A stretch of DNA of 64,000 bases, taken from contig OX459097.1 of NCBI GenBank assembly GCA_949775045.1, positions 22,193,705-22,257,704 on the forward strand, read 5' to 3'. This document shows positions 11,018 to 20,761 of the stretch, one piece after another. Numbering within the stretch: the first letter of the stretch is position 1; the number at the start of each line of letters is the position of its first letter. A program made the translations under genes and the position numbers. The notes under the pieces were generated by a model. The model saw nothing but the letters and a program-made list of their open reading frames with translations. It was not told where the DNA came from and searched no databases. Origin of the DNA: Metridium senile (Eukaryota > Cnidaria > Anthozoa > Actiniaria > Metridiidae).

Positions 11018-12659
11018 TAGATAGATAGATAGAATCCTGATCGATAGCGTAGGACACAGGCCTGCTCTGAAAATCAGGCTACAAAAAGCTGGGCTCCCTG
11101 TGCTTTAGGTGGCAACTTAACTGCATTTTTAAAATCCCTGCATGATGCACTGATCTTAATTTCTCATGTTTTGTGGTTGTGCATTAAAAGCCGGAGCAAC
11201 ATTAATTACTCTTAATATACTTTGTGGTTTTTGCTAGAGGATAGCGCAGTAGATCACAGCCCCTGGTGTTATACTAGTAGGTGTGAAATTGAAATGGGTG
11301 TCTGAATTTCTATTATAGTAGATATGATAATGATGAATCAAATTTCGAAAGATATAATTTTGCTAACTTATAATCAACAGCAGATGTATGTAATTCTTTC
11401 TATGTAAAATGTGTTGAATTGCTTTCGACTAAGGTGAGTCCAACATATAAAAGCAAGCAAATTTATTGGTATATTCAAAAATGGTTTATACTTGTGGGGT
11501 TTTTATCACATTTTTATAACATTATATTTAATTATGTTCAATATTTAAGTTGACCTTGTAACATTACTCCCGCTCTAAGAATTTTTTTTAAACTTGACAT
11601 ACTAAAAGTTGACTATCGATTTACAGTGAATGTGAAGTTTCATGGAAATCAATAGACAAATGTTGCAGGCTATAGAGTCAGGGTCCGTGCTGATGTTAAT
11701 TAACAAAATCTAAGGAGTTTTCAAGGAGTTTTCAAGGACCTAAAAAGTAATTTTAAGCACCTTTTGCGACAACTTTGACATACGAAAATTTACGAATTTA
11801 CGAAAATGATGTACAATACTAGAATTTTAACTTAACTTTAATTTGCAATACTAGAATTTTTACCCTACTTTAGCTAGAATTAAGAAGTTTTTGCTGATTT
11901 TCTAAAATTCAAGGGCTTTTCAAGTGCCCTTAAAAACATAAATCAAATCTAAGGAGTTTTCAAGGAGTAGCACGAACCCTGTTTTTAAGCACTTTTTGCG
12001 ACAACTTTGATATACGAAAATTTACGAATTTACGAAAATGATGTACAATACTAGAATTTTTCCTTAACTTTAATTTGCAATACTAGAATTTTTACCCTAC
12101 TTTAGCTAGAATTAAGGAGTTTTTAAGGAGTTTTTGCTGGTTTTCTAAAATTCAAGGGCTTTTCAAGTGCCCTTAAAAACGTAAATCAAATCTAAGGAGT
12201 TTTCAAGGAGTTTAAGGAGTAGCACGAACCCTGTAGAGTGCAATATTTGGAAAAATCATCGTTTGAAAATCGGCTTCTGCATGATGGCAAATGCGGCTAA
12301 AAAGTATAATTTTGAATTAACTGTTCTATGCTTAAATGTTTGAAGTAACACATGTGTACAATTCAAATTTATTGGTGGGGGTGTGACGAGATACGAGCGA
12401 GGTAAAACATCTTGCAATTCTGTTGGAATCACCATAATTATATTGATCGATTTTCGATGATTTTCGCATCGTGCCCACAAGCGATAGACACCCACAAGTT
12501 TGAAACGCAAATCTGTTTTACAAAAGAGAAATAACACAACATTTGACATCTACTTACATTGTAAAATCCTGGCGGCCATTTGTGTACTCCTGTTACCTTG
12601 TTGTAGATAAAGATGGTTTTGCCCGACTTACACTTGTATTCTATCCAGTCAGGTTCCAT
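8997..12659 (-). CDS. WW-like / C2H2 zinc finger protein, two coding exons
   Basis: Exon 1 is 12659-12558 (ATG at 12659, donor GTAAGTA); exon 2 is 10145-8997 (acceptor TTTCAG, stop TAA). Both phases are 0 and the product is 416 aa. Residues 1-34 look like a WW module: W5, G13, Y19-N20, T23-G24, W28-P29-P30. WW modules bind proline-rich peptides. Residues 55-59 (IATQT) fit the dynein light chain LC8-binding motif. About residues 85-182 hold four to five 24-residue repeats built on [18 protein letters not shown]. Six C2H2 fingers with TGE(K/R)P linkers fill about 252-413, and such tandem fingers bind DNA in the nucleus. No KRAB, BTB or ZAD domain is seen. It is head to head with KLHL20. A further small exon between the two cannot be excluded. 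Confidence 0.82.
9700..9995 (-). repeat. 72-bp coding tandem repeat in the zinc finger gene
   Basis: Four to five units of about 72 bp, each encoding 24 residues with a proline/glutamine block and an acidic EHD block, lie head to tail in frame inside exon 2. Units differ by few bases, which suggests recent expansion and possible length polymorphism. Confidence 0.85.
10200..10457. mobile_element. Tc1/mariner-like MITE in the zinc finger intron
   Basis: The ends CAGTGCGACTACT.AAACNGGGGCCACC and its complement GGGTGGCCCCGGTTTCAGTAG..CGCACTG are near-perfect. Both sides are flanked by TA (10198-10199, 10458-10459). The 258-bp element has no ORF and lies 55 bp upstream of exon 2's acceptor in the sense direction. 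Confidence 0.88.
10736..11045 (-). repeat. (GACA/GATA)n tract with conserved flank, copy 1
   Basis: A 130-bp flank (GACGCTCTAGGAGCGTGAAG ... CATGGGGCCTATACGTGACA) leads into about 150 bp of GATA/GACA units. The same flank plus tract occurs in opposite orientation at 16985-17225, so flank and tract move or duplicate together. Confidence 0.85.
11690..12235 (+). repeat. Direct duplication of about 270 bp
   Basis: AAGGAGTTTTCAAGGAG, GCGACAACTTTGA(C/T)ATACG, ATGATGTACAATACTAGAAT and CAAGGGCTTTTCAAGTGCCC recur in the same order in two adjacent blocks (about 11708-11970 and 11985-12235). It lies in the zinc finger gene's intron. Confidence 0.75.
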
Positions 12660-13207
12660 CTTGTAACGAAAAACTACTCAAATTCACTGAAAAACTGAAC
12701 TAACAGTGTCTACTTTGATACAGAAACGCTAATCAAAGATGTTAAGACAGAATCTTAAGCCTATTTAAATTACTTGAATGCTTTAAAGTATGAAAATGCG
12801 AAGACAATCTTTTTACAATATTGTACTTCGAAACGGCAGTCAAAATGCGCAGGCGTTGCAGTACTTTTCCGCGCGGACTAGGACGAGAACAGCTTTTAAT
12901 TTTTCTAACATACTGATAATAGAATTATCTATGGTTAAAAAGAAAGAAAGAAAAACTCAATAAATAAATAAATAAATGAATAATGATATAAGTTAAATGA
13001 ATGAATGGATGACTGAATGAATGAATAAAAAACATACATTATTATACACTGCCCGCGATCACCTGCAATCATTACCCTTTACGCATGCGTACTTGCTATC
13101 AAACAGTTCGTAATGGCCTCCCAAGTTTAGATCGTCAAATTTAGTCGAGTAGCCGTTGAATTTGAAGCCGATTTTAAATCTACAATTTAAGTTAAAAACA
13201 AAATAAC
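12660..13207. promoter_or_regulatory. Shared 5' region of the zinc finger gene and KLHL20
   Basis: The two start codons point away from each other and are 548 bp apart. The interval holds an NRF1-like TGCGCAGGCG (12846-12855) in a locally GC-richer patch, a palindromic ACGCATGCGT (about 13081) and a (TAAA/TGAA)-rich stretch in between. Transcription starts cannot be placed from sequence alone. Confidence 0.45.
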
Positions 13208-16200
13208 ATGGCAGAAGTCGACACACATTCTGCACCTTACGAACTGGGATATTTTTCGTCTAATTCGCCGACTGCAACGTCGAGCAAATCGAATCAAATC
13301 AATAACACTTATATGAAGCATATGTCAGAAAGACATCCAAAGCACACCTTAGGCGCCTTACAATCTTTACGACAATGCGAAGAACTCTGCGACGTGGTTA
13401 TCAAGGTTGGATCGAAGTCCATAGCCGCTCATCGAGTTGTTCTGGCCGCTTGCAGTCCATATTTTCGTGCCATGTTTACGCGCGAAATGGCAGAGAGTCG
13501 ACAGAGTGAGGTCACTCTACAAGACATTGATGAATTCGCAATGGAACTTCTAATCGACTTTTCCTACACTGCTTGTATTACAATCAAAGAAGAAAACGTC
13601 CAAGCTCTATTGCCAGCAGCTTGCTTGCTTCAATTGACCGAAATACAAGAAATTTGTTGTGAGTTTCTTAAACGGCAACTCGATCCTACAAACTGCCTTG
13701 GTATTCGAGCTTTCGCTGACAGGCATTCTTGTCGAGACTTGCTTCGAGTTGCGGACCTATTTACGCAGCATAACTTTCAAGAAGTTATTGAAAGCGACGA
13801 ATTTTTGCTTCTCCCAGTTGGCCAACTTGTAGATATACTATCAAGTGATGAACTGAATGTTAAATCGGAAGAACAAGTTTATTTTGCTGTTATTAGTTGG
13901 ATGAAACATAATATTACCGAGAGAAGGTCATACTTACCTCAAATACTTCCCCATGTACGGCTACCACTTCTTGGGCCGAAGTTTCTCGTAGGTGTTGTAG
14001 GTGCGGATGGACATATCAAAAGTGATGAAACTTGCAGAGATTTAGTTGACGAAGCCAAGAACTATCTACTGTTGCCAGAGCAACGGTTGCTAATGCAAGG
14101 GCCGCGAACACGCCCACGCAAACCAACGAAATGCACTGAAGTCATATTCGCTGTCGGTGGGTGGTGCAGTGGGGATGCCATTAGTAGTGTCGAGAGATAT
14201 GACCCTCAAACTGCCGAATGGAAAATGGTTGCCACTATGAGTAAACGGCGCTGCGGCGTAGGCGTGGCTGTGTTAGATAATCTCTTATATGCAGTCGGAG
14301 GGCATGATGGAAGTAGTTACCTTAATAGTGTCGAACGGTACGATCCCAAGACCAACCAGTGGAGTAGTGATGTATCACCTACTAGTACATGTAGGACTAG
14401 CGTAGGTGTTGCTGTATTAAATGGGTAAGTCTTGATTTAAAGACCCATTATCACTAATTATAACCAGCATGCACCATTTGAAAGACTGAATTTCGTGCAC
14501 CATTGCCGGATTTCAAGCCATTAGGGGCTGGGGCGATTGCCTTACACTTTGTTACACAAGATTTGATTCACATTATCAGAGAAACCTTGTCAATTAAAGC
14601 TTTACAAAATCCTGAAGTTTGGTGTTGATTGGTTTAATATTGTGTGAAATACAGCCATTCAAAAACTTGAAAATTTAGGAAGTCCGGTTTTTGACATTTC
14701 CCATACATTTCTTTACAAACGTCAATAGCTGTATCTCATGCAATATTAAACTAATCAACACCAAACTTCAAGACATTGTAAAGCTTGACAAGGTTTCTCT
14801 GATTATGTAAATAAAATCTTGTTTGGCAAAGTATAAGGCAATTAGCCCCAGCCCAGAACAGCTTCAATGAAATCCAGCAATGGTCACTAACCAGTATATG
14901 CTGTTTGAAAGACTGAATTTCGTGGACTATGAAATCGCAGATTGAATGTGTCTGTATTACAGGAAAACAAATAAAACAAAATGCAGAATGTGTTATTTTC
15001 ATGGTCAATGAAATTCAGTCTGTGGAACTGTGCATGGTGGTATAAAGTGACCTTGTGTCTTGAATAATGAATTAAAAAAATTCATCAAAATAACATTGCA
15101 AAGCATGCCATTGCAGCGTGACACACCTTACCCTGGCCACCTAATTACATTTTTGTACAAGTTTACCAATCAGAAAGCGAGAATTTGACCTTAATGTAAA
15201 AGACACGCCTAGTGTCAAACGGTAAACACTTTAAAATGTTCAAAGTGAAGACAAGAGTGAAGTTTATAAGTGGATGAAAAACCTCCCAGGATGTTTGAAT
15301 TTGAAAAGGTGAACAGCAAATAACTTAAAAAAGAAAACCTTTTGAACGCTAAGCTAACTTGTACAAAACTTTGATTGGGTGATCACAGTCAGGTGTTATG
15401 GTGTAAGTGGTCATGGGTCTTTTATAACTTAAAATGTGTGATAGAAAAATGTTTACACTTGATCTCACAACTGCTGTTATTAAAGTTACAATGTATATGA
15501 AAATTTTCTTAAATAATGGATTCTAGTCAGTGCTCTCAGACAAAGGCAAAAACTTGGCTGAGAAGCCTTAACCAATTTCTCAACCACTGTCCAGGCTTGA
15601 ATAGCTAGTACTATTTGCAGGACAGTTCTACTTTTTCTCTATAACTATAATTTTTAACTAATAGAGACAACAGAAGGACTTTACCTGATACTTTATATGT
15701 AATGTTTAATAAACGAGCAGGAGCGTTTTATCAGGATTTAAAACCACGCGGCGAAGCCAAAAACTCCAACCTATATTTTGTGTTTTTGTAAAAAAAAATC
15801 AAGGATTTGTGAAAGTTTATTAGAGAAAATTAAGGTTAAAGTTTATGTAAATTAGGGTGAATCTATAACTTCAGTTAAAACACTCGTCACGGTTACGATT
15901 TCTTTTGAAAATTTCTCATGAATTATTAATGAGTTTTTGAAGTCGTTATTAAAATATATTTAAGGTTTTTTCATTTAATCTAGCAAACGTTTTTTCAGTT
16001 GTAATCATATTTTATTTGTTTCTTTTTTTTCTTTATATTTTTTATTCACTGTTATTTTGTCCTTCCGCATGTGAGCTCTATTAATTTACTACCTCGCGCT
16101 ATTGTATTTTTTGTATGATTGTTAATTCTGTGTGCGCACGCTTTTTGTTAACTACATACGTTAATTCAAACATATTACGTGTACTACCACCCTGACGATG

Positions 16201-17032
16201 GCCATAATAAACTATTATGCAGAAAAACGTGATCTTCAATTTGTTATTCTGTATTGTTTACTAAATTAAATCCAAAATCTAAAAGCTTGATATCAAGAAT
16301 TCTCTAGTTGTTTTTAAACCATCATAAGTACTTATTGACTGAGTGAGAGGGCCGTACAGGAAATAATTTGGCTTGCGGTCATGACGTACAGACAGGGAGG
16401 TCCGTACAAATGACCAAGAGCCAAATATTTTTCCGTGCGGCCCGACCTAACTCAGTCAATAAGTTTTTTATCATATGATCCGTATATTTTGCCAGGCGCC
16501 CTTTTTTGTAATGTTTTGAGTAGCTGGTCTGTACATGTTTGTACGGACCAGATGGAAACAGCCGTACGGACCCCATCATGTGACTTTTTTCGAAGGTTTT
16601 CTTAAGAGCGCGCGCCGGACAAAATACGGGTCATATGATAATTATTATTATTTTGACTGAATAATAATATTCATAGAATGTCATTCAATTGTCTCACGAA
16701 TGTTGAAGGTTTGGACTGCAACTTTTCTACTAGCTGCTATTGCTAGTCTTCACCAGATAATATTATAATAACATTATTATTATGATAGAGTACAAAGCAT
16801 TAAAAGCAAGCAACATATAAATAGTACTAAATAGTGATATTTTATGCTAATTCTAGAGTGCAAACAATATAACCGTGAATCGAGTAGTACTAATAATTTA
16901 GTACTAAATAGTGCTGTACTAAATAGTGCTAACTAAACAATAGAAAACAATAGAATTAGCATAAAATATCACTATTTAGTTGGGCTAGAGGGCCCGACTC
17001 TAGGTTTACCTTTTAGTCAATGTATCTATCTA

Positions 17033-17099
<67 letters not shown>

Positions 17100-18324
17100 G
17101 TTATGTCGCGTATAGGCCCCATGATGCTTTGCGAACGAACACAGGAAGCCCAAAGTTGAATTGTTTAGCCGGCCTATGTTGATTCTATCACTAGCCCGAC
17201 TTCACGCTCCTAGAGCGTCTAGTTAGTACTATTTATGTTTCACGCTTTTAATGTTTGTACTCTTTTGTTTTCTACTGTTTAATTAGCACTATTTAGGACT
17301 AATTAGTACTACTTTTTATGTATAATATTTGTACTCTAATATATGTTTCAATTATGTTATGTATCCAGGTTTATGTATGCTGTGGGTGGCCAGGATGGCG
17401 TCTCTTGTCTCAACATTGTAGAAAAATATGACCCATCGGAGAACCGCTGGTCAAGAGTTGCTCCCATGAGTACTCGACGGTTAGGGGTTGGTGTAGCTGT
17501 TCTTGACAACTTTCTCTATGCCATAGGGGGCTCTGACGGCACATCCCCCTTGAACACGGTAGAGAGATATGAGCCTAGCAGTAATAAGTGGTCAGCAGCT
17601 TGTCCCATGGGCACAAGAAGGAAACATCTTGGTGCTGCAGTATTTCAGGATAAATTATATGTTGGTGAGTCAATCAATCAATCAGTCAATCAATCAGTCA
17701 TTCAATCAATCACTATGCATCCTCGGGAACCCAGGGGTATTCTTCTGTCGCTCGTTTCTCGCTTCCACAACATATACCCCTGGGAACGTAGTCTGTTGGA
17801 GCTTGTTCTGGAAGTCAAAATTCGAACTTATTTAACGACTTTCTTTAAGGTCGACCAATCAGGAAAGAGCTGAATTTTGACTTCCGGAACAAGCTCCAAC
17901 AGACTACGTTCCCAGGGGTATATGTTGTGGAAACGAGCGACAGAAGAATACCCCTGGGTTCCCGAGGATGATCACTATGGATCTGCTGTGGAAAATATTA
18001 TTATTATAATACTATTATTATGTTATAGTTGGGGGAAGAGATGACTCAACAGAACTAAGCAGCGCTGAGTCGTATGATCCCAAAAGTGACCAGTGGACTC
18101 CAGTTGTTGCTATGAACTCACGTCGCAGCGGTGTTGGTCTTGCTGTTGTAAACAGCCAACTTCTAGCAGTCGGCGGGTTTGATGGTACCACATACCTTAA
18201 AACTATTGAAATCTTTGACTATGTAAAAAATCAGTGGAAGATGTCAGGTGGAATGAACTATCGTAGACTTGGGGGAGGGGTGGGTGTGGTTAAACTACCT
18301 CTTAGTGATACAGTTGGTTGCTAA
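13208..18324 (+). CDS. KLHL20: Kelch-like protein 20, CUL3 substrate adaptor
   Basis: Coding exons are 13208-14424, 17369-17664 and 18029-18324, joined at phases 2 and 1, giving 602 aa. An in-frame TAA at 13193 supports the ATG. Order: variable N-terminus; BTB (about 52-160, [16 protein letters not shown]) that in this family binds CUL3; BACK (about 165-268); six kelch blades (about 312-602) forming the substrate propeller, with repeated VGG and VERYDP motifs. Blade sequences such as [19 protein letters not shown] and [13 protein letters not shown] match human KLHL20 closely, so the orthology call is strong. Human KLHL20-CUL3 ubiquitinates DAPK and PML and acts at the trans-Golgi. Those roles are known there and only inferred here. 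A likely AATAAA is at 18397. Introns 1 and 2 are packed with foldback elements. Confidence 0.95.
14465..15045. mobile_element. Foldback element in KLHL20 intron 1
   Basis: GCATGCACCATTTGAAAGAC near 14468 is mirrored, with changes, near 15010-15045, and a second partial copy lies at 14896-14930. Inner arms (about 14500-14650 and 14735-14880) are complementary, e.g. AAACCTTGTCAA..AAGCTTTACA against TGTAAAGCTTGACAAGGTTT. Confidence 0.65.
15046..16329. other. KLHL20 intron 1 middle, no exon seen
   Basis: AT-rich sequence with no kelch or other coding block. It holds a copy of the CTCGTCACGG...TTTCTTTTG repeat family (about 15888-15945) and a CCTGACGATGGCC segment (about 16192). Confidence 0.5.
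16330..16640. mobile_element. Two adjoining foldback elements in KLHL20 intron 1
   Basis: CTTATTGACTGAGTGAGAGG (about 16330) is mirrored by CCTAACTCAGTCAATAAG (to 16465). Next, TATCATATGATCCGTATATT (16468) is mirrored by AATACGGGTCATATGATA (to 16640), each around GC-richer cores. Confidence 0.65.
16788..17262. mobile_element. MITE carrying a nested (GATA/GACA) repeat
   Basis: The ends TAGAGTACAAAGCATTAAAAGC and CGCTTTTAATGTTTGTACTC are inverted copies. Inner arms share AAATAGTGATATTTTATGCT and its complement. The GATA/GACA tract with its flank (16985-17225) sits inside. A related smaller copy without that insert is at 18434-18592. Confidence 0.7.
16985..17225 (+). repeat. (TATC/TGTC)n tract with conserved flank, copy 2
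   Basis: About 80 bp of TATC/TGTC units (17021-17100) are followed by a flank matching 10740-10870 in reverse complement, including GGCCCCATGATGCTTTGCGA and CTTCACGCTCCTAGAGCGTC. Confidence 0.85.
17718..17970. mobile_element. MULE-like foldback with 9-bp duplication, copy 1
   Basis: The ends CATCCTCGGGAACCCAGGGG and CCCCTGGGTTCCCGAGGATG are perfect. Arms run about 110 bp inward. The 9 bp ATCACTATG stands directly on both sides (17709-17717 and 17971-17979). It lies in KLHL20 intron 2. A 9-bp duplication with long arms is typical of Mutator-like elements. No transposase is encoded. Confidence 0.92.
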
Positions 18325-18433
18325 GTTACTGTGATTTCTTGTACATGTATAAATATTCAAATTATGACGGTTATAAAGAGTAGACGATAAAACGACAATA
18401 AAATAATTATAAAATTGCCTGTTTGAGGTGCAA

Positions 18434-18592
18434 GTAGAGTACAACTACTAAAAGTGTGCAATACTTTGCACTATTTACCACTAAATAGTGTTGATTAAAC
18501 AATAGAGAACAATAGAATTAGCATAATTTAGCAGTATTTAGTGGTATTTATGTTGCGCACTTTTAATGTTTGTACCCTACTAGAATGGACTA
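18434..18592. mobile_element. MITE downstream of KLHL20 (TAGAGTAC ends)
   Basis: TAGAGTACAACTACTAAAAG at the left is mirrored by CTTTTAATGTTTGTACCCTA at the right. Inner parts share the AGCATAATTTAG and ACTAAATAGTG blocks of the 16788-17262 element. Confidence 0.65.
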
Positions 18593-18688
18593 AAATGGAC
18601 ATTTGAAATGTGTTGCTTTCTTTTATGCTATTGAAATATATGTTTATATAGACCTACATCACATTTGCGTGACATTTAACAATTATTA

Positions 18689-18990
18689 GTGGTTATCAGG
18701 CGAATATTTACCGAGCCACGAGTCTTTGAGCAGAGAGCTAAATATTTATCCAATAACCACCTAGCCTGAGATGGATAATTGTTTTAGTATATACACAATT
18801 CACAACCAAACAAAAGTAAAGAAATGAAATTCTTGTATGAAATAAAAATTTATTGCATTTATTAAAAAGTGTGACAAGACGCACAAGCTTCAGTGGTAGA
18901 TATGGTCTAACATCCCGAGATAGTGAACCAATGAGAGTGTGTGTTCTTATGAGGTTGTGAATTGTGTATATACTACTATAAGATATTTGT
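18689..18990. mobile_element. Two adjoining foldbacks
   Basis: AGTGGTTATCAGGCGAATAT mirrors ATATTTATCCAATAACCAC (18689-18762). Then TAGTATATACACAATTCACAACC mirrors GGTTGTGAATTGTGTATATACTA (about 18786 and 18953). Confidence 0.6.
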
Positions 18991-19104
18991 TTTTCCTTTA
19001 CTATCAAATTTATCATATCAATATTAGTAAAATGGAAAAGTTTTGTATAAAAGATTGCCCTTAATTTGACAAAGTTATGAACTAAGAAGTGTTGCATTTT
19101 CCTT

Positions 19105-19555
19105 TAAAGTGCACCTGACGCCCTATATGATATTTTGCAAATCTGTTTGACATGAGGTGTATAATAAGTGTACTTAATTTTTCTTGATGTCGACATCTCC
19201 TTTCTGAGATATAAGCATTTGAAATCTGAAAATGCAAATGAAGTGACGTCTACCCAGGCCTCATTAAATATACAAAAATTCTCTGGAAATAATTATAGAA
19301 ATTTTTTAAAGCTCAATATCTGTATTACTAACATTTACACTACCATTAACATTTTTACTTCTTTACAAAAACAAGCTTGCTGTCAGCTTTGAAACAAAAC
19401 TTTCACAAATTCCTGGGATGACGTCACCTCATTTGCATTTTCAGATTTCTTTCAAATGTTTATATCTCAGAAAGGAGAGGTCGACATCAAAAAATATTAA
19501 GTACACATATTATACACATTTGCAAAATATCATGAAGGGCTTCAGGTGCACTTTA
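19105..19555. mobile_element. 450-bp foldback element (AAAGTGCACCTGA ends)
   Basis: AAAGTGCACCTGACGCCCTA and its mirrored end CTTCAGGTGCACTTT bracket arms of about 140 bp. The arms carry CGACATCTCCTTTCTGAGAT and its complement, and AATGCAAATGA.GTGACGTC at their inner edge. Confidence 0.8.
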
Positions 19556-19805
19556 AAAGAGTTGTAGTTGTGGTGTGAATAAATATTTACCTCAAAACTT
19601 CAAAGCTCATGAGAAAAATTAGTTTTAAAACAAAGTTCCACACTAAAACCTACTTGTAAAAAACTTATAAAAACATAAGTGTAACTTGTTTAGGTTTAGC
19701 ATGCTTTTGCTCCTCTTCCCTCCTGCGAAACTTAATTTTGCTGGGGGAATAGAAGCAAAATAATGTTTGATTCTCAGACCAGTTTAGGGAATATTTTGTA
19801 TTATA

Positions 19806-20041
19806 AACAGGTTCCCATTTAAATCTGTACTTTTCCATTTAAATCTGTACTTTCCCATTTAAATCTGTACTTATGCAAATTGTGTTGATGTGTGTTAAAC
19901 ACATAGATCAACCAATCAGAGAAGTTCACTTCAGAAATAATATACTCTGATTGGTTGATCTGTGTGTTTAGCACACATCAACACAATTTGCATAAGTACA
20001 GATTTAAATGGGAAAGTACAGATTTAAATGGGAACCTGTTT
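19806..20041. mobile_element. MITE with CAGGTTCCCATTTAAATC ends, copy A
   Basis: TTATAAACAGGTTCCCATTT and AAATGGGAACCTGTTTATA bracket a 236-bp palindrome. The subterminal ATTTAAATCTGTACTT block is repeated three times on the left and twice on the right. Related copies are at 42672-42882, 43938-44152 and 51355-51520. Confidence 0.85.
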
Positions 20042-20761
20042 ATATTATAATTGTCAATGAAATACCTATATTTCTCTGTTTCAATAAAATGATATTTTCA
20101 CATGACATGTTATTTTCACATATGAAAATATCATCACCATGGTTACACAGCTTTACAGAAACTTCTTGTGTCAAAAAAAGGTTTTCTATCAAATGGCACT
20201 TAACAAGAAGTGGTCATAAAAATAACGCCAAAAAATAATAAAAAAATCCCCTAACATACAAATATTTGTAAAATCAATATTATCAAAAATAAAAAAATAT
20301 GTTCATAGTAAAACGAAAAGTGTACAGCTTTTTTAAAAAACGTAATACCAAAGGGCTTTGTGGGTCTGATTAAATTGAAATAAAAAATAAATATGTAGCG
20401 ATATTTTTCTCCCCATATTACTATAGTTTAATTGTATATTTTTTTGGGGGAGGGGGGGGGGGGGGTGGAATGTTCTAAGAATAAAATAACTAATTATTTA
20501 TTACTGTGATCGACCGGTGCCTAAATTGTCTCGAGCTCATACCTCCCCTCCCTTTCAAAATCCTCTACCCCTTATTTCAAAATCCCCCTCAATTAAATCA
20601 ATCAAAAATTCGATTTATTTTTTTGGCTCTGATTTAATTTATCGATTGGAGGTTGGCGTTACTTTCGTAGATTGGTCAGCGGTTCATCACTAGGGACTCA
20701 AAAGTCAAACACTCAAAAGTCGCTCTGTTTACAAAATTCAACATTGTTTTACTTCTCTAAA

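Larger units (their letters stand above)
18325..20761. other. KLHL20-ANKRD45 intergenic region
   Basis: No exon is seen in 2.4 kb. Foldback elements occupy about 18434-18592, 18689-18762, 18763-18990, 19105-19555 and 19806-20041. One copy of an ACCAAAGGGC.TTGTGGG repeat lies at 20325-20400 and a poly(G) run at about 20447-20466. The last 250 bp, before the ANKRD45 start, are unremarkable. Confidence 0.55.

Noticed and set aside
20672..20761. Upstream N-terminal extension of ANKRD45
   Set aside because: The open frame there begins at TTG, not ATG. The first in-frame ATG is at 20762, and the extension lacks similarity to the family.
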